Origin: Agelaius tricolor
Lineage: Eukaryota; Chordata; Aves; Passeriformes; Icteridae
NCBI GenBank assembly: GCA_023055355.1
Contig: JALJCS010000002.1
Location: forward strand, 77,767,001-77,831,000
Direction: 5' to 3'
Length of the DNA: 64,000 nucleotides
Shown here: positions 38,225 to 51,800 of the stretch, one piece after another
Position numbering within the stretch: position 1 is the first letter of the stretch
Layout of the letters: each line of letters starts with the position of its first letter
Notes under the pieces: generated by a model
The model's input: the letters and a program-made list of their open reading frames with translations, nothing else
Databases searched by the model: none
Told to the model about the DNA's origin: nothing
Program-made: the position numbers and the translations under genes

Positions 38225-39026
38225 CCAAAAGATGCCAAAACTAAGCTCACAGACCTTGCAAAAGCTGGGGAAAAAGTCAAGAAGGAAGACACAACTTGGA
38301 GGGGAAGATTTAAAAGACATGGCATGGAGGCTTCAAAAGAAGAAAAAAAAAAAGGAAAAAATCTTTCCCAAAGTCCAAGCCATCAAAAGGCATGGCATGT
38401 CATCAAGTGCAGGGACATGCACCAAAGATTCCTCTCTTGGTCCCCATTGAAATCGCAAGATTCCGTTTCCCTTCCCGAAAGGAAATTTCATTTCCTTTCG
38501 GGAAGGAAACGGAATCTTGCGACCCTGGAAAGAAAGGCTTCCAAAGCCTCGGGAAAGGAGATAGGATCAAATGAAATGCGAGTGAAAAAAGAGGCAAAAA
38601 AGCCAGAAAATGGGGACTTGTCGTGTCTTCCAGAAATGGTCTGTGAGGAAAAGAGCTGCATTGCAAAGCACCAAAAGATGCCAAAAGTAAGCTCAGAGAT
38701 GTTGCAAAAGCTGGGGAAAAAGTCAAGGAGGAAGACACAACTTGGGAAAATATGGGGGACATGGTATGAACACTGGAAAAAATCTAAAATCAAAAAAAAA
38801 AAAAATCTTCCCCATATGCCAGTAAGTGCAGGCACATGTGCAAAGCTTGCCCAAATTGATCCCCGCTGAAGGCTAAAAGAGAAAAGAAGGACTTACAAAC
38901 AGGCTGGAACGCAGATATCATCAAAGGAATTGCAATTGGAGGAGAAAAAAAAGAAAAGTGGGAAATTTGGGCAATTTAGTGACTAGAAGAAAATGGACCG
39001 GGATTATATCAGAGCAGTGCAAAAAA
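38225..39026 (+). repeat. M1-M2 dimer lacking M3 (802 bp), copy 4
   Basis: Same as copy 3 including the aacgcag variant at 38912. Confidence 0.9.
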
Positions 39027-40523
39027 CCAAAAGATGCCAAAACTAAGCTCACAGACCTTGCAAAAGCTGGGGAAAAAGTCAAGAAGGAAGACACAACTTG
39101 GAGGGGAAGATTTAAAAGACATGGCATGGAGGCTTCAAAAGAAGAAAAAAAAAAAGGAAAAAATCTTTCCCAAAGTCCAAGCCATCAAAAGGCATGGCAT
39201 GTCATCAAGTGCAGGGACATGCACCGAAGATTCCTCTCTTGGTCCCCATTGAAATCGCAAGATTCCGTTTCCCTTCCCGAAAGGAAATTTCATTTCCTTT
39301 CGGGAAGGAAACGGAATCTTGCGACCCTGGAAAGAAAGGCTTCCAAAGCCTCGGGAAAGGAGATAGGATCAAATGAAATGCGAGTGAAAAAAGAGGCAAA
39401 AAAGCCAGAAAATGGGGACTTGTCGTGTCTTCCAGAAATGGTCTGTGAGGAAAAGAGCTGCATTGCAAAGCACCAAAAGATGCCAAAAGTAAGCTCAGAG
39501 ATGTTGCAAAAGCTGGGGAAAAAGTCAAGGAGGAAGACACAACTTGGGAAAATATGGGGGACATGGTATGAACACTTGAAAATATCTAAAATCAAAAAAA
39601 AAAAAAATCTTCCCCATATGCCAGTAAGTGCAGGCACATGAGCAAAGCTTGCCCAAATTGATCCCTGCTGAAGGCTAAAAGAGAAAAGAAGGACTTACAA
39701 ACAGGCTGGAATGGAGATATCATCAAAGGAATTGCAATTGGAGGAGAAAAAAAAGAAAAGTGGGAAATTTGGGCAATTTAGTGACTAGAAGAAAATGGAC
39801 CGGGATTATATCAGAGCAGTGCAAAAAACCAAAAGATGCCAAAATTAAGCCCACAGATGTTGCAAAAGCCGGGGAAAATGTCAAGGAAGAAGAGAAATCT
39901 TGGAGAGGAAGATATGAGGGACATGGTATGAACACTTGAAAAAATCTTCCCCATATGCCAGTAAGTGCAGGCACATGTGCAAAGCTTGCCCAAATTGATC
40001 CCCGCTGAAGGCTAAAAGAGAAAAGAAGGACTTACAAACAGGCTGGAATGGAGATATCATCAAAGGAATTGCAATTGGAGGAGAAAAAAAAGAAAAGTGG
40101 GAAATTTGGGCAATTTAGTGACTAGAAGAAAATGGACCGGGATTATATCAGAGCAGTGCAAAAAACCAAAAGATGCCAAAATTAAGCCCACAGATGTTGC
40201 AAAAGCCGGGGAAAATGTCAAGGAAAAAGAGAAATCTTGGAGAGGAAGATATGAGGGACATGGTATGAACACTTGAAAAAATCTAAAATCAAAAAAAAAA
40301 AATCTTCCCCATATGCCAGTAAGTGCAGGCACATGTGCAAAGCTTGCCCAAATTGATCCCCGCTGAAGGCTAAAAGAGAAAAGAAGGACTTACAAACAGG
40401 CTGGAGCGGAGATATCATCAAAGGAATTGCAATTGGAGGAGAAAAAAAAGAAAAGTGGGAAATTTGGGCAATTTAGTGACTAGAAGAAAATGGACCGGGA
40501 TTATATCAGAGCAGTGCAAAAAA
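39027..40523 (+). repeat. Unit M1-M2-shortened M3-M3 (1,497 bp), copy 2
   Basis: Shares gcaccgaag and the 21-nt deletion (about 39946) with 35567-37063 at an exact 3,460-bp offset. Confidence 0.9.
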
Positions 40524-42844
40524 CCAAAAGATGCCAAAACTAAGCTCACAGACCTTGCAAAAGCTGGGGAAAAAGTCAAGAAGGAAGACACAACTTGGAG
40601 GGGAAGATTTAAAAGACATGGCATGGAGGCTTCAAAAGAAGAAAAAAAAAAAGGAAAAAATCTTTCCCAAAGTCCAAGCCATCAAAAGGCATGGCATGTC
40701 ATCAAGTGCAGGGACATGCACCAAAGATTCCTCTCTTGGTCCCCATTGAAATCGCAAGATTCCGTTTCCCTTCCCGAAAGGAAATTTCATTTCCTTTCGG
40801 GAAGGAAACGGAATCTTGCGACCCTGGAAAGAAAGGCTTCCAAAGCCTCGGGAAAGGAGATAGGATCAAATGAAATGCGAGTGAAAAAAGAGGCAAAAAA
40901 GCCAGAAAATGGGGACTTGTCGTGTCTTCCAGAAATGGTCTGTGAGGAAAAGAGCTGCATTGCAAAGCACCAAAAGATGCCAAAAGTAAGCTCAGAGATG
41001 TTGCAAAAGCTGGGGAAAAAGTCAAGGAGGAAGACACAACTTGGGAAAATATGGGGGACATGGTATGAACACTTGAAAATATCTAAAATCAAAAAAAAAA
41101 AAAATCTTCCCCATATGCCAGTAAGTGCAGGCACATGAGCAAAGCTTGCCCAAATTGATCCCTGCTGAAGGCTAAAAGAGAAAAGAAGGACTTACAAACA
41201 GGCTGGAATGGAGATATCATCAAAGGAATTGCAATTGGAGGAGAAAAAAAAGAAAAGTGGGAAATTTGGGCAATTTAGTGACTAGAAGAAAATGGACCGG
41301 GATTATATCAGAGCAGTGCAAAAAACCAAAAGATGCCAAAATTAAGCCCACAGATGTTGCAAAAGCCGGGGAAAATGTCAAGGAAGAAGAGAAATCTTGG
41401 AGAGGAAGATATGAGGGACATGGTATGAACACTTGAAAAAATCTAAAATCAAAAAAAAAAAAATCTTCCCCATATGCCAGTAAGTGCAGGCACATGTGCA
41501 AAGCTTGCCCAAATTGATCCCCGCTGAAGGCTAAAAGAGAAAAGAAGGACTTACAAACAGGCTGGAGCGGAGATATCATCAAAGGAATTGCAATTGGAGG
41601 AGAAAAAAAAGAAAAGTGGGAAATTTGGGCAATTTAGTGACTAGAAGAAAATGGACCGGGATTATATCAGAGCAGTGCAAAAAACCAAAAGATGCCAAAA
41701 CTAAGCTCACAGACCTTGCAAAAGCTGGGGAAAAAGTCAAGAAGGAAGACACAACTTGGAGGGGAAGATTTAAAAGACATGGCATGGAGGCTTCAAAAGA
41801 AGAAAAAAAAAAAGGAAAAAATCTTTCCCAAAGTCCAAGCCATCAAAAGGCATGGCATGTCATCAAGTGCAGGGACATGCACCAAAGATTCCTCTCTTGG
41901 TCCCCATTGAAATCGCAAGATTCCGTTTCCCTTCCCGAAAGGAAATTTCATTTCCTTTCGGGAAGGAAACGGAATCTTGCGACCCTGGAAAGAAAGGCTT
42001 CCAAAGCCTCGGGAAAGGAGATAGGATCAAATGAAATGCGAGTGAAAAAAGAGGCAAAAAAGCCAGAAAATGGGGACTTGTCGTGTCTTCCAGAAATGGT
42101 CTGTGAGGAAAAGAGCTGCATTGCAAAGCACCAAAAGATGCCAAAAGTAAGCTCAGAGATGTTGCAAAAGCTGGGGAAAAAGTCAAGGAGGAAGACACAA
42201 CTTGGGAAAATATGGGGGACATGGTATGAACACTGGAAAAAATCTAAAATCAAAAAAAAAAAAAATCTTCCCCATATGCCAGTAAGTGCAGGCACATGTG
42301 CAAAGCTTGCCCAAATTGATCCCCGCTGAAGGCTAAAAGAGAAAAGAAGGACTTACAAACAGGCTGGAACGGAGATATCATCAAAGGAATTGCAATTGGA
42401 GGAGAAAAAAAAGAAAAGTGGGAAATTTGGGCAATTTAGTGACTAGAAGAAAATGGACCGGGATTATATCAGAGCAGTGCAAAAAACCAAAAGATGCCAA
42501 AATTAAGCCCACAGATGTTGCAAAAGCCGGGGAAAATGTCAAGGAAAAAGAGAAATCTTGGAGAGGAAGATATGAGGGACATGGTATGAACACTTGAAAA
42601 AATCTAAAATCAAAAAAAAAAAATCTTCCCCATATGCCAGTAAGTGCAGGCACATGTGCAAAGCTTGCCCAAATTGATCCCCGCTGAAGGCTAAAAGAGA
42701 AAAGAAGGACTTACAAACAGGCTGGAGCGGAGATATCATCAAAGGAATTGCAATTGGAGGAGAAAAAAAAGAAAAGTGGGAAATTTGGGCAATTTAGTGA
42801 CTAGAAGAAAATGGACCGGGATTATATCAGAGCAGTGCAAAAAA
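40524..42844 (+). repeat. Two regular trimers
   Basis: M1 copies at 40524 and 41685. Similarity in the 3,460-bp register ends near 42,370, where aacggag replaces aacgcag and an M3 follows instead of an M1. Confidence 0.91.
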
Positions 42845-45800
42845 CCAAAAGATGCCAAAACTAAGCTCACAGACCTTGCAAAAGCTGGGGAAAAAGTCAA
42901 GAAGGAAGACACAACTTGGAGGGGAAGATTTAAAAGACATGGCATGGATGCTTCAAAAGAAGAAAAAAAAAAGAAAAAAATCTTTCCCAAAGTCCAAGCC
43001 ATCAAAAGGCATGGCATGTCATCAAGTGCAGGGACATGCACCAAAGATTCCTCTCTTGGTCCCCATTGAAATCGCAAGATTCCGTTTCCCTTCCCGAAAG
43101 GAAATTTCATTTCCTTTCGGGAAGGAAACGGAATCTTGCGACCCTGGAAAGAAAGGCTTCCAAAGCCTCGGGAAAGGAGATAGGATCAAATGAAATGCGA
43201 GTGAAAAAAGAGGCAAAAAAGCCAGAAAATGGGGACTTGTCGTGTCTTCCAGAAATGGTCTGTGAGGAAAAGAGCTGCATTGCAAAGCACCAAAAGATGC
43301 CAAAAGTAAGCTCAGAGATGTTGCAAAAGCTGGGGAAAAAGTCAAGGAGGAAGACACAACTTGGGAAAATATGGGGGACATGGTATGAACACTGGAAAAT
43401 ATCTAAAATCAAAAAAAAAAAAAATCTTCCCCATATGCCAGTAAGTGCAGGCACATGAGCAAAGCTTGCCCAAATTGATCCCTGCTGAAGGCTAAAAGAG
43501 AAAAGAAGGACTTACAAACAGGCTGGAATGGAGATATCATCAAAGGCATTGCAATTGGAGGAGAAAAAAAAGAAAAGTGGGAAATTTGGGCAATTTAGTG
43601 ACTAGAAGAAAATGGACCGGGATTATATCAGAGCAGTGCAAAAAACCAAAAGATGCCAAAATTAAGCCCACAGATGTTGCAAAAGCCGGGGAAAATGTCA
43701 AGGAAGAAGAGAAATCTTGGAGAGGAAGATATGAGGGACATGGGATGAACACTTGAAAAAATCTAAAATCAAAAAAAAAAAATCTTCCCCATATGCCAGT
43801 AAGTGCAGGCACATGTGCAAAGCTTGCCCAAATTGATCCCCGCTGAAGGCTAAAAGAGAAAAGAAGGACTTACAAACAGGCTGGAGCGGAGATATCATCA
43901 AAGGAATTGCAATTGGAGGAGAAAAAAAAGTGGGAAATTTGGGCAATTTAGTGACTAGAAGAAAATGGACCGGGATTATATCAGAGCAGTGCAAAAAACC
44001 AAAAGATGCCAAAACTAAGCTCACAGACCTTGCAAAAGCTGGGGAAAAAGTCAAGAAGGAAGAGACAACTTGGAGGGGAAGATTTAAAAGACATGGCATG
44101 GAGGCTTCAAAAGAAGAAAAAAAAAAAGGAAAAAATCTTTCCCAAAGTCCAAGCCATCAAAAGGCATGGCATGTCATCAAGTGCAGGGACATGCACCAAA
44201 GATTCCTCTCTTGGTCCCCATTGAAATCGCAAGATTCCGTTTCCCTTCCCGAAAGGAAATTTCATTTCCTTTCGGGAAGGAAACGGAATCTTGCAACCCT
44301 GGAAAGAAAGGCTTCCAAAGCCTCGGGAAAGGAGATAGGATCAAATGAAATGCGAGTGAAAAAAGAGGCAAAAAAGCCAGAAAATGGGGACTTGTCGTGT
44401 CTTCCAGAAATGGTCTGTGAGGAAAAGAGCTGCATTGCAAAGCACCAAAAGATGCCAAAAGTAAGCTCAGAGATGTTGCAAAAGCTGGGGAAAAAGTCAA
44501 GGAGGAAGACACAACTTGGGAAAATATGGGGGACATGGTATGAACACTGGAAAAAATCTAAAATCAAAAAAAAAAAAAATCTTCCCCATATGCCAGTAAG
44601 TGCAGGCACATGAGCAAAGCTTGCCCAAATTGATCCCTGCTGAAGGCTAAAAGAGAAAAGAAGGACTTACAAACAGGCTGGAATGGAGATATCATCAAAG
44701 GAATTGCAATTGGAGGAGAAAAAAAAGAAAAGTGGGAAATTTGGGCAATTTAGTGACTAGAAGAAAATGGACCGGGATTATATCAGAGCAGTGCAAAAAA
44801 CCAAAAGATGCCAAAATTAAGCCCACAGATGTTGCAAAAGCCGGGGAAAATGTCAAGGAAGAAGAGAAATCTTGGAGAGGAAGATATGAGGGACATGGTA
44901 TGAACACTTGAAAAAATCTAAAATCAAAAAAAAAAAATCTTCCCCATATGCCAGTAAGTGCAGGCACATGTGCAAAGCTTGCCCAAATTGATCCCCACTG
45001 AAGGCTAAAAGAGAAAAGAAGGACTTACAAACAGGCTGGAGCGGAGATATCATCAAAGGAATTGCAATTGGAGGAGAAAAAAAAGTGGGAAATTTGGGCA
45101 ATTTAGTGACTAGAAGAAAATGGACCGGGATTATATCAGAGCAGTGCAAAAAACCAAAAGATGCCAAAACTAAGCTCACAGACCTTGCAAAAGCTGGGGA
45201 AAAAGTCAAGAAGGAAGACACAACTTGGAGGGAAAGATTTAAAAGACATGGCATGGAGGCTTCAAAAGAAGAAAAAAAAAAGAAAAAAATCTTTCCCAAA
45301 GTCCAAGCCATCAAAAGGCATGGCATGTCATCAAGTGCAGGGACATGCACCAAAGATTCCTCTCTTGGTCCCCATTGAAATCGCAAGATTCCGTTTCCCT
45401 TCCCGAAAGGAAATTTCATTTCCTTTCGGGAAGGAAACGGAATCTTGCGACCCTGGAAAGAAGGGCTTCCAAAGCCTCGGGAAAGGAGATAGGATCAAAT
45501 GAAATGCGAGTGAAAAAAGAGGCAAAAAAGCCAGAAAATGGGGACTTGTCGTGTCTTCCAGAAATGGTCTGTGAGGAAAAGAGCTGCATTGCAAAGCACC
45601 AAAAGATGCCAAAAGTAAGCTCAGAGATGTTGCAAAAGCTGGGGAAAAAGTCCAGGAGGAAGACACAACTTGGGAAAATATGGGGGACATGGTATGAACA
45701 CTTGAAAATATCTAAAATCAAAAAAAAAAAAATCTTCCCCATATGCCAGTAAGTGCAGGCACATGAGCAAAGCTTGCCCAAATTGATCCCTGCTGAAGGC

Positions 45801-48800
45801 TAAAAGAGAAAAGAAGGACTTACAAGCAGGCTGGAATGGAGATATCATCAAAGGAATTGCAATTGGAGGAGAAAAAAAAGAAAAGTGGGAAATTTGGGCA
45901 ATTTAGTGACTAGAAGAAAATGGACCGGGATTATATCAGAGCAGTGCAAAAAACCAAAAGATGCCAAAATTAAGCCCACAGATGTTGCAAAAGCCGGGGA
46001 AAATGTCAAGGAAAAAGAGAAATCTTGGAGAGGAAGATATGAGGGACATGGGATGAACACTTGAAAAAATCTAAAATCAAAAAAAAAAAAAATCTTCCCC
46101 ATATGCCAGTAAGTGCAGGCACATGTGCAAAGCTTGCCCAAATTGATCCCCACTGAAGGCTAAAAGAGAAAAGAAGGACTTACAAACAGGCTGGAGCGGA
46201 GATATCATCAAAGGAATTGCAATTGGAGGAGAAAAAAAAGAAAAGTGGGAAATTTGGGCAATTTAGTGACTAGAAGAAAATGGACCGGGATTATATCAGA
46301 GCAGTGCAAAAAACCAAAAGATGCCAAAACTAAGCTCACAGACCTTGCAAAAGCTGGGGAAAAAGTCAAGAAGGAAGACACAACTTGGAGGGGAAGATTT
46401 AAAAGACATGGCATGGAGGCTTCAAAAGAAGAAAAAAAAAAAGGAAAAAATCTTTCCCAAAGTCCAAGCCATCAAAAGGCATGGCATGTCATCAAGTGCA
46501 GGGACATGCACCAAAGATTCCTCTCTTGGTCCCCATTGAAATCGCAAGATTCCGTTTCCCTTCCCGAAAGGAAATTTCATTTCCTTTCGGGAAGGAAACG
46601 GAATCTTGCGACCCTGGAAAGAAAGGCTTCCAAAGCCTCGGGAAAGGAGATAGGATCAAATGAAATGCGAGTGAAAAAAGAGGCAAAAAAGCCAGAAAAT
46701 GGGGACTTGTCGTGTCTTCCAGAAATGGTCTGTGAGGAAAAGAGCTGCATTGCAAAGCACCAAAAGATGCCAAAAGTAAGCTCAGAGATGTTGCAAAAGC
46801 TGGGGAAAAAGTCAAGGAGGAAGACACAACTTGGGAAAATATGGGGGACATGGTATGAACACTTGAAAATATCTAAAATCAAAAAAAAAAAAAATCTTCC
46901 CCATATGCCAGTAAGTGCAGGCACATGAGCAAAGCTTGCCCAAATTGATCCCTGCTGAAGGCTAAAAGAGAAAAGAAGGACTTACAAACAGGCTGGAATG
47001 GAGATATCATCAAAGGAATTGCAATTGGAGGAGAAAAAAAAGAAAAGTGGGAAATTTGGGCAATTTAGTGACTAGAAGAAAATGGACCGGGATTATATCA
47101 GAGCAGTGCAAAAAACCAAAAGATGCCAAAATTAAGCCCACAGATGTTGCAAAAGCCGGGGAAAATGTCAAGGAAGAAGAGAAATCTTGGAGAGGAAGAT
47201 ATGAGGGACATGGTATGAACACTTGAAAAAATCTAAAATCAAAAAAAAAAAAATCTTCCCCATATGCCAGTAAGTGCAGGCACATGTGCAAAGCTTGCCC
47301 AAATTGATCCCCGCTGAAGGCTAAAAGAGAAAAGAAGGACTTACAAACAGGCTGGAGCGGAGATATCATCAAAGGAATTGCAATTGGAGGAGAAAAAAAA
47401 GAAAAGTGGGAAATTTGGGCAATTTAGTGACTAGAAGAAAATGGACCGGGATTATATCAGAGCAGTGCAAAAAACCAAAAGATGCCAAAACTAAGCTCAC
47501 AGACCTTGCAAAAGCTGGGGAAAAAGTCAAGAAGGAAGACACAACTTGGAGGGGAAGATTTAAAAGACATGGCATGGAGGCTTCAAAAGAAGAAAAAAAA
47601 AAAGGAAAAAATCTTTCCCAAAGTCCAAGCCATCAAAAGGCATGGCATGTCATCAAGTGCAGGGACATGCACCAAAGATTCCTCTCTTGGTCCCCATTGA
47701 AATCGCAAGATTCCGTTTCCCTTCCCGAAAGGAAATTTCATTTCCTTTCGGGAAGGAAACGGAATCTTGCGACCCTGGAAAGAAAGGCTTCCAAAGCCTC
47801 GGGAAAGGAGATAGGATCAAATGAAATGCGAGTGAAAAAAGAGGCAAAAAAGCCAGAAAATGGGGACTTGTCGTGTCTTCCAGAAATGGTCTGTGAGGAA
47901 AAGAGCTGCATTGCAAAGCACCAAAAGATGCCAAAAGTAAGCTCAGAGATGTTGCAAAAGCTGGGGAAAAAGTCAAGGAGGAAGACACAACTTGGGAAAA
48001 TATGGGGGACATGGTATGAACACTGGAAAAAATCTAAAATCAAAAAAAAAAAAAATCTTCCCCATATGCCAGTAAGTGCAGGCACATGTGCAAAGCTTGC
48101 CCAAATTGATCCCCGCTGAAGGCTAAAAGAGAAAAGAAGGACTTACAAACAGGCTGGAACGGAGATATCATCAAAGGAATTGCAATTGGAGGAGAAAAAA
48201 AAGAAAAGTGGGAAATTTGGGCAATTTAGTGACTAGAAGAAAATGGACCGGGATTATATCAGAGCAGTGCAAAAAACCAAAAGATGCCAAAATTAAGCCC
48301 ACAGATGTTGCAAAAGCCGGGGAAAATGTCAAGGAAAAAGAGAAATCTTGGAGAGGAAGATATGAGGGACATGGTATGAACACTTGAAAAAATCTAAAAT
48401 CAAAAAAAAAAAATCTTCCCCATATGCCAGTAAGTGCAGGCACATGTGCAAAGCTTGCCCAAATTGATCCCCGCTGAAGGCTAAAAGAGAAAAGAAGGAC
48501 TTACAAACAGGCTGGAGCGGAGATATCATCAAAGGAATTGCAATTGGAGGAGAAAAAAAAGAAAAGTGGGAAATTTGGGCAATTTAGTGACTAGAAGAAA
48601 ATGGACCGGGATTATATCAGAGCAGTGCAAAAAACCAAAAGATGCCAAAACTAAGCTCACAGACCTTGCAAAAGCTGGGGAAAAAGTCAAGAAGGAAGAC
48701 ACAACTTGGAGGGGAAGATTTAAAAGACATGGCATGGATGCTTCAAAAGAAGAAAAAAAAAAAGGAAAAAATCTTTCCCAAAGTCCAAGCCATCAAAAGG

Positions 48801-51800
48801 CATGGCATGTCATCAAGTGCAGGGACATGCACCAAAGATTCCTCTCTTGGTCCCCATTGAAATCGCAAGATTCCGTTTCCCTTCCCGAAAGGAAATTTCA
48901 TTTCCTTTCGGGAAGGAAACGGAATCTTGCGACCCTGGAAAGAAAGGCTTCCAAAGCCTCGGGAAAGGAGATAGGATCAAATGAAATGCGAGTGAAAAAA
49001 GAGGCAAAAAAGCCAGAAAATGGGGACTTGTCGTGTCTTCCAGAAATGGTCTGTGAGGAAAAGAGCTGCATTGCAAAGCACCAAAAGATGCCAAAAGTAA
49101 GCTCAGAGATGTTGCAAAAGCTGGGGAAAAAGTCAAGGAGGAAGACACAACTTGGGAAAATATGGGGGACATGGTATGAACACTGGAAAAAATCTAAAAT
49201 CAAAAAAAAAAAAAATCTTCCCCATATGCCAGTAAGTGCAGGCACATGTGCAAAGCTTGCCCAAATTGATCCCTGCTGAAGGCTAAAAGAGAAAAGAAGG
49301 ACTTACAAACAGGCTGGAATGGAGATATCATCAAAGGAATTGCAATTGGAGGAGAAAAAAAAGAAAAGTGGGAAATTTGGGCAATTTAGTGACTAGAAGA
49401 AAATGGACCGGGATTATATCAGAGCAGTGCAAAAAACCAAAAGATGCCAAAATTAAGCCCACAGATGTTGCAAAAGCCGGGGAAAATGTCAAGGAAGAAG
49501 AGAAATCTTGGAGAGGAAGATATGAGGGACATGGGATGAACACTTGAAAAAATCTAAAATCAAAAAAAAAAAATCTTCCCCATATGCCAGTAAGTGCAGG
49601 CACATGTGCAAAGCTTGCCCAAATTGATCCCCACTGAAGGCTAAAAGAGAAAAGAAGGACTTACAAACAGGCTGGAGCGGAGATATCATCAAAGGAATTG
49701 CAATTGGAGGAGAAAAAAAAGTGGGAAATTTGGGCAATTTAGTGACTAGAAGAAAATGGACCGGGATTATATCAGAGCAGTGCAAAAAACCAAAAGATGC
49801 CAAAACTAAGCTCACAGACCTTGCAAAAGCTGGGGAAAAAGTCAAGAAGGAAGACACAACTTGGAGGGGAAGATTTAAAAGACATGGCATGGATGCTTCA
49901 AAAGAAGAAAAAAAAAAGGAAAAAATCTTTCCCAAAGTCCAAGCCATCAAAAGGCATGGCATGTCATCAAGTGCAGGGACATGCACCAAAGATTCCTCTC
50001 TTGGTCCCCATTGAAATCGCAAGATTCCGTTTCCCTTCCCGAAAGGAAATTTCATTTCCTTTCGGGAAGGAAACGGAATCTTGCAACCCTGGAAAGAAAG
50101 GCTTCCAAAGCCTCGGGAAAGGAGATAGGATCAAATGAAATGCGAGTGAAAAAAGAGGCAAAAAAGCCAGAAAATGGGGACTTGTCGTGTCTTCCAGAAA
50201 TGGTCTGTGAGGAAAAGAGCTGCATTGCAAAGCACCAAAAGATGCCAAAAGTAAGCTCAGAGATGTTGCAAAAGCTGGGGAAAAAGTCAAGGAGGAAGAC
50301 ACAACTTGGGAAAATATGGGGGACATGGTATGAACACTGGAAAAAATCTAAAATCAAAAAAAAAAAAAATCTTCCCCATATGCCAGTAAGTGCAGGCACA
50401 TGAGCAAAGCTTGCCCAAATTGATCCCTGCTGAAGGCTAAAAGAGAAAAGAAGGACTTACAAACAGGCTGGAATGGAGATATCATCAAAGGAATTGCAAT
50501 TGGAGGAGAAAAAAAAGAAAAGTGGGAAATTTGGGCAATTTAGTGACTAGAAGAAAATGGACCGGGATTATATCAGAGCAGTGCAAAAAACCAAAAGATG
50601 CCAAAATTAAGCCCACAGATGTTGCAAAAGCCGGGGAAAATGTCAAGGAAGAAGAGAAATCTTGGAGAGGAAGATATGAGGGACATGGTATGAACACTTG
50701 AAAAAATCTAAAATCAAAAAAAAAAAATCTTCCCCATATGCCAGTAAGTGCAGGCACATGTGCAAAGCTTGCCCAAATTGATCCCCACTGAAGGCTAAAA
50801 GAGAAAAGAAGGACTTACAAACAGGCTGGAGCGGAGATATCATCAAAGGAATTGCAATTGGAGGAGAAAAAAAAGTGGGAAATTTGGGCAATTTAGTGAC
50901 TAGAAGAAAATGGACCGGGATTATATCAGAGCAGTGCAAAAAACCAAAAGATGCCAAAACTAAGCTCACAGACCTTGCAAAAGCTGGGGAAAAAGTCAAG
51001 AAGGAAGACACAACTTGGAGGGAAAGATTTAAAAGACATGGCATGGAGGCTTCAAAAGAAGAAAAAAAAAAGAAAAAAATCTTTCCCAAAGTCCAAGCCA
51101 TCAAAAGGCATGGCATGTCATCAAGTGCAGGGACATGCACCAAAGATTCCTCTCTTGGTCCCCATTGAAATCGCAAGATTCCGTTTCCCTTCCCGAAAGG
51201 AAATTTCATTTCCTTTCGGGAAGGAAACGGAATCTTGCGACCCTGGAAAGAAAGGCTTCCAAAGCCTCGGGAAAGGAGATAGGATCAAATGAAATGCGAG
51301 TGAAAAAAGAGGCAAAAAAGCCAGAAAATGGGGACTTGTCGTGTCTTCCAGAAATGGTCTGTGAGGAAAAGAGCTGCATTGCAAAGCACCAAAAGATGCC
51401 AAAAGTAAGCTCAGAGATGTTGCAAAAGCTGGGGAAAAAGTCAAGGAGGAAGACACAACTTGGGAAAATATGGGGGACATGGTATGAACACTGGAAAAAA
51501 TCTAAAATCAAAAAAAAAAAAAATCTTCCCCATATGCCAGTAAGTGCAGGCACATGAGCAAAGCTTGCCCAAATTGATCCCTGCTGAAGGCTAAAAGAGA
51601 AAAGAAGGACTTACAAACAGGCTGGAATGGAGATATCATCAAAGGAATTGCAATTGGAGGAGAAAAAAAAGAAAAGTGGGAAATTTGGGCAATTTAGTGA
51701 CTAGAAGAAAATGGACCGGGATTATATCAGAGCAGTGCAAAAAACCAAAAGATGCCAAAATTAAGCCCACAGATGTTGCAAAAGCCGGGGAAAATGTCAA

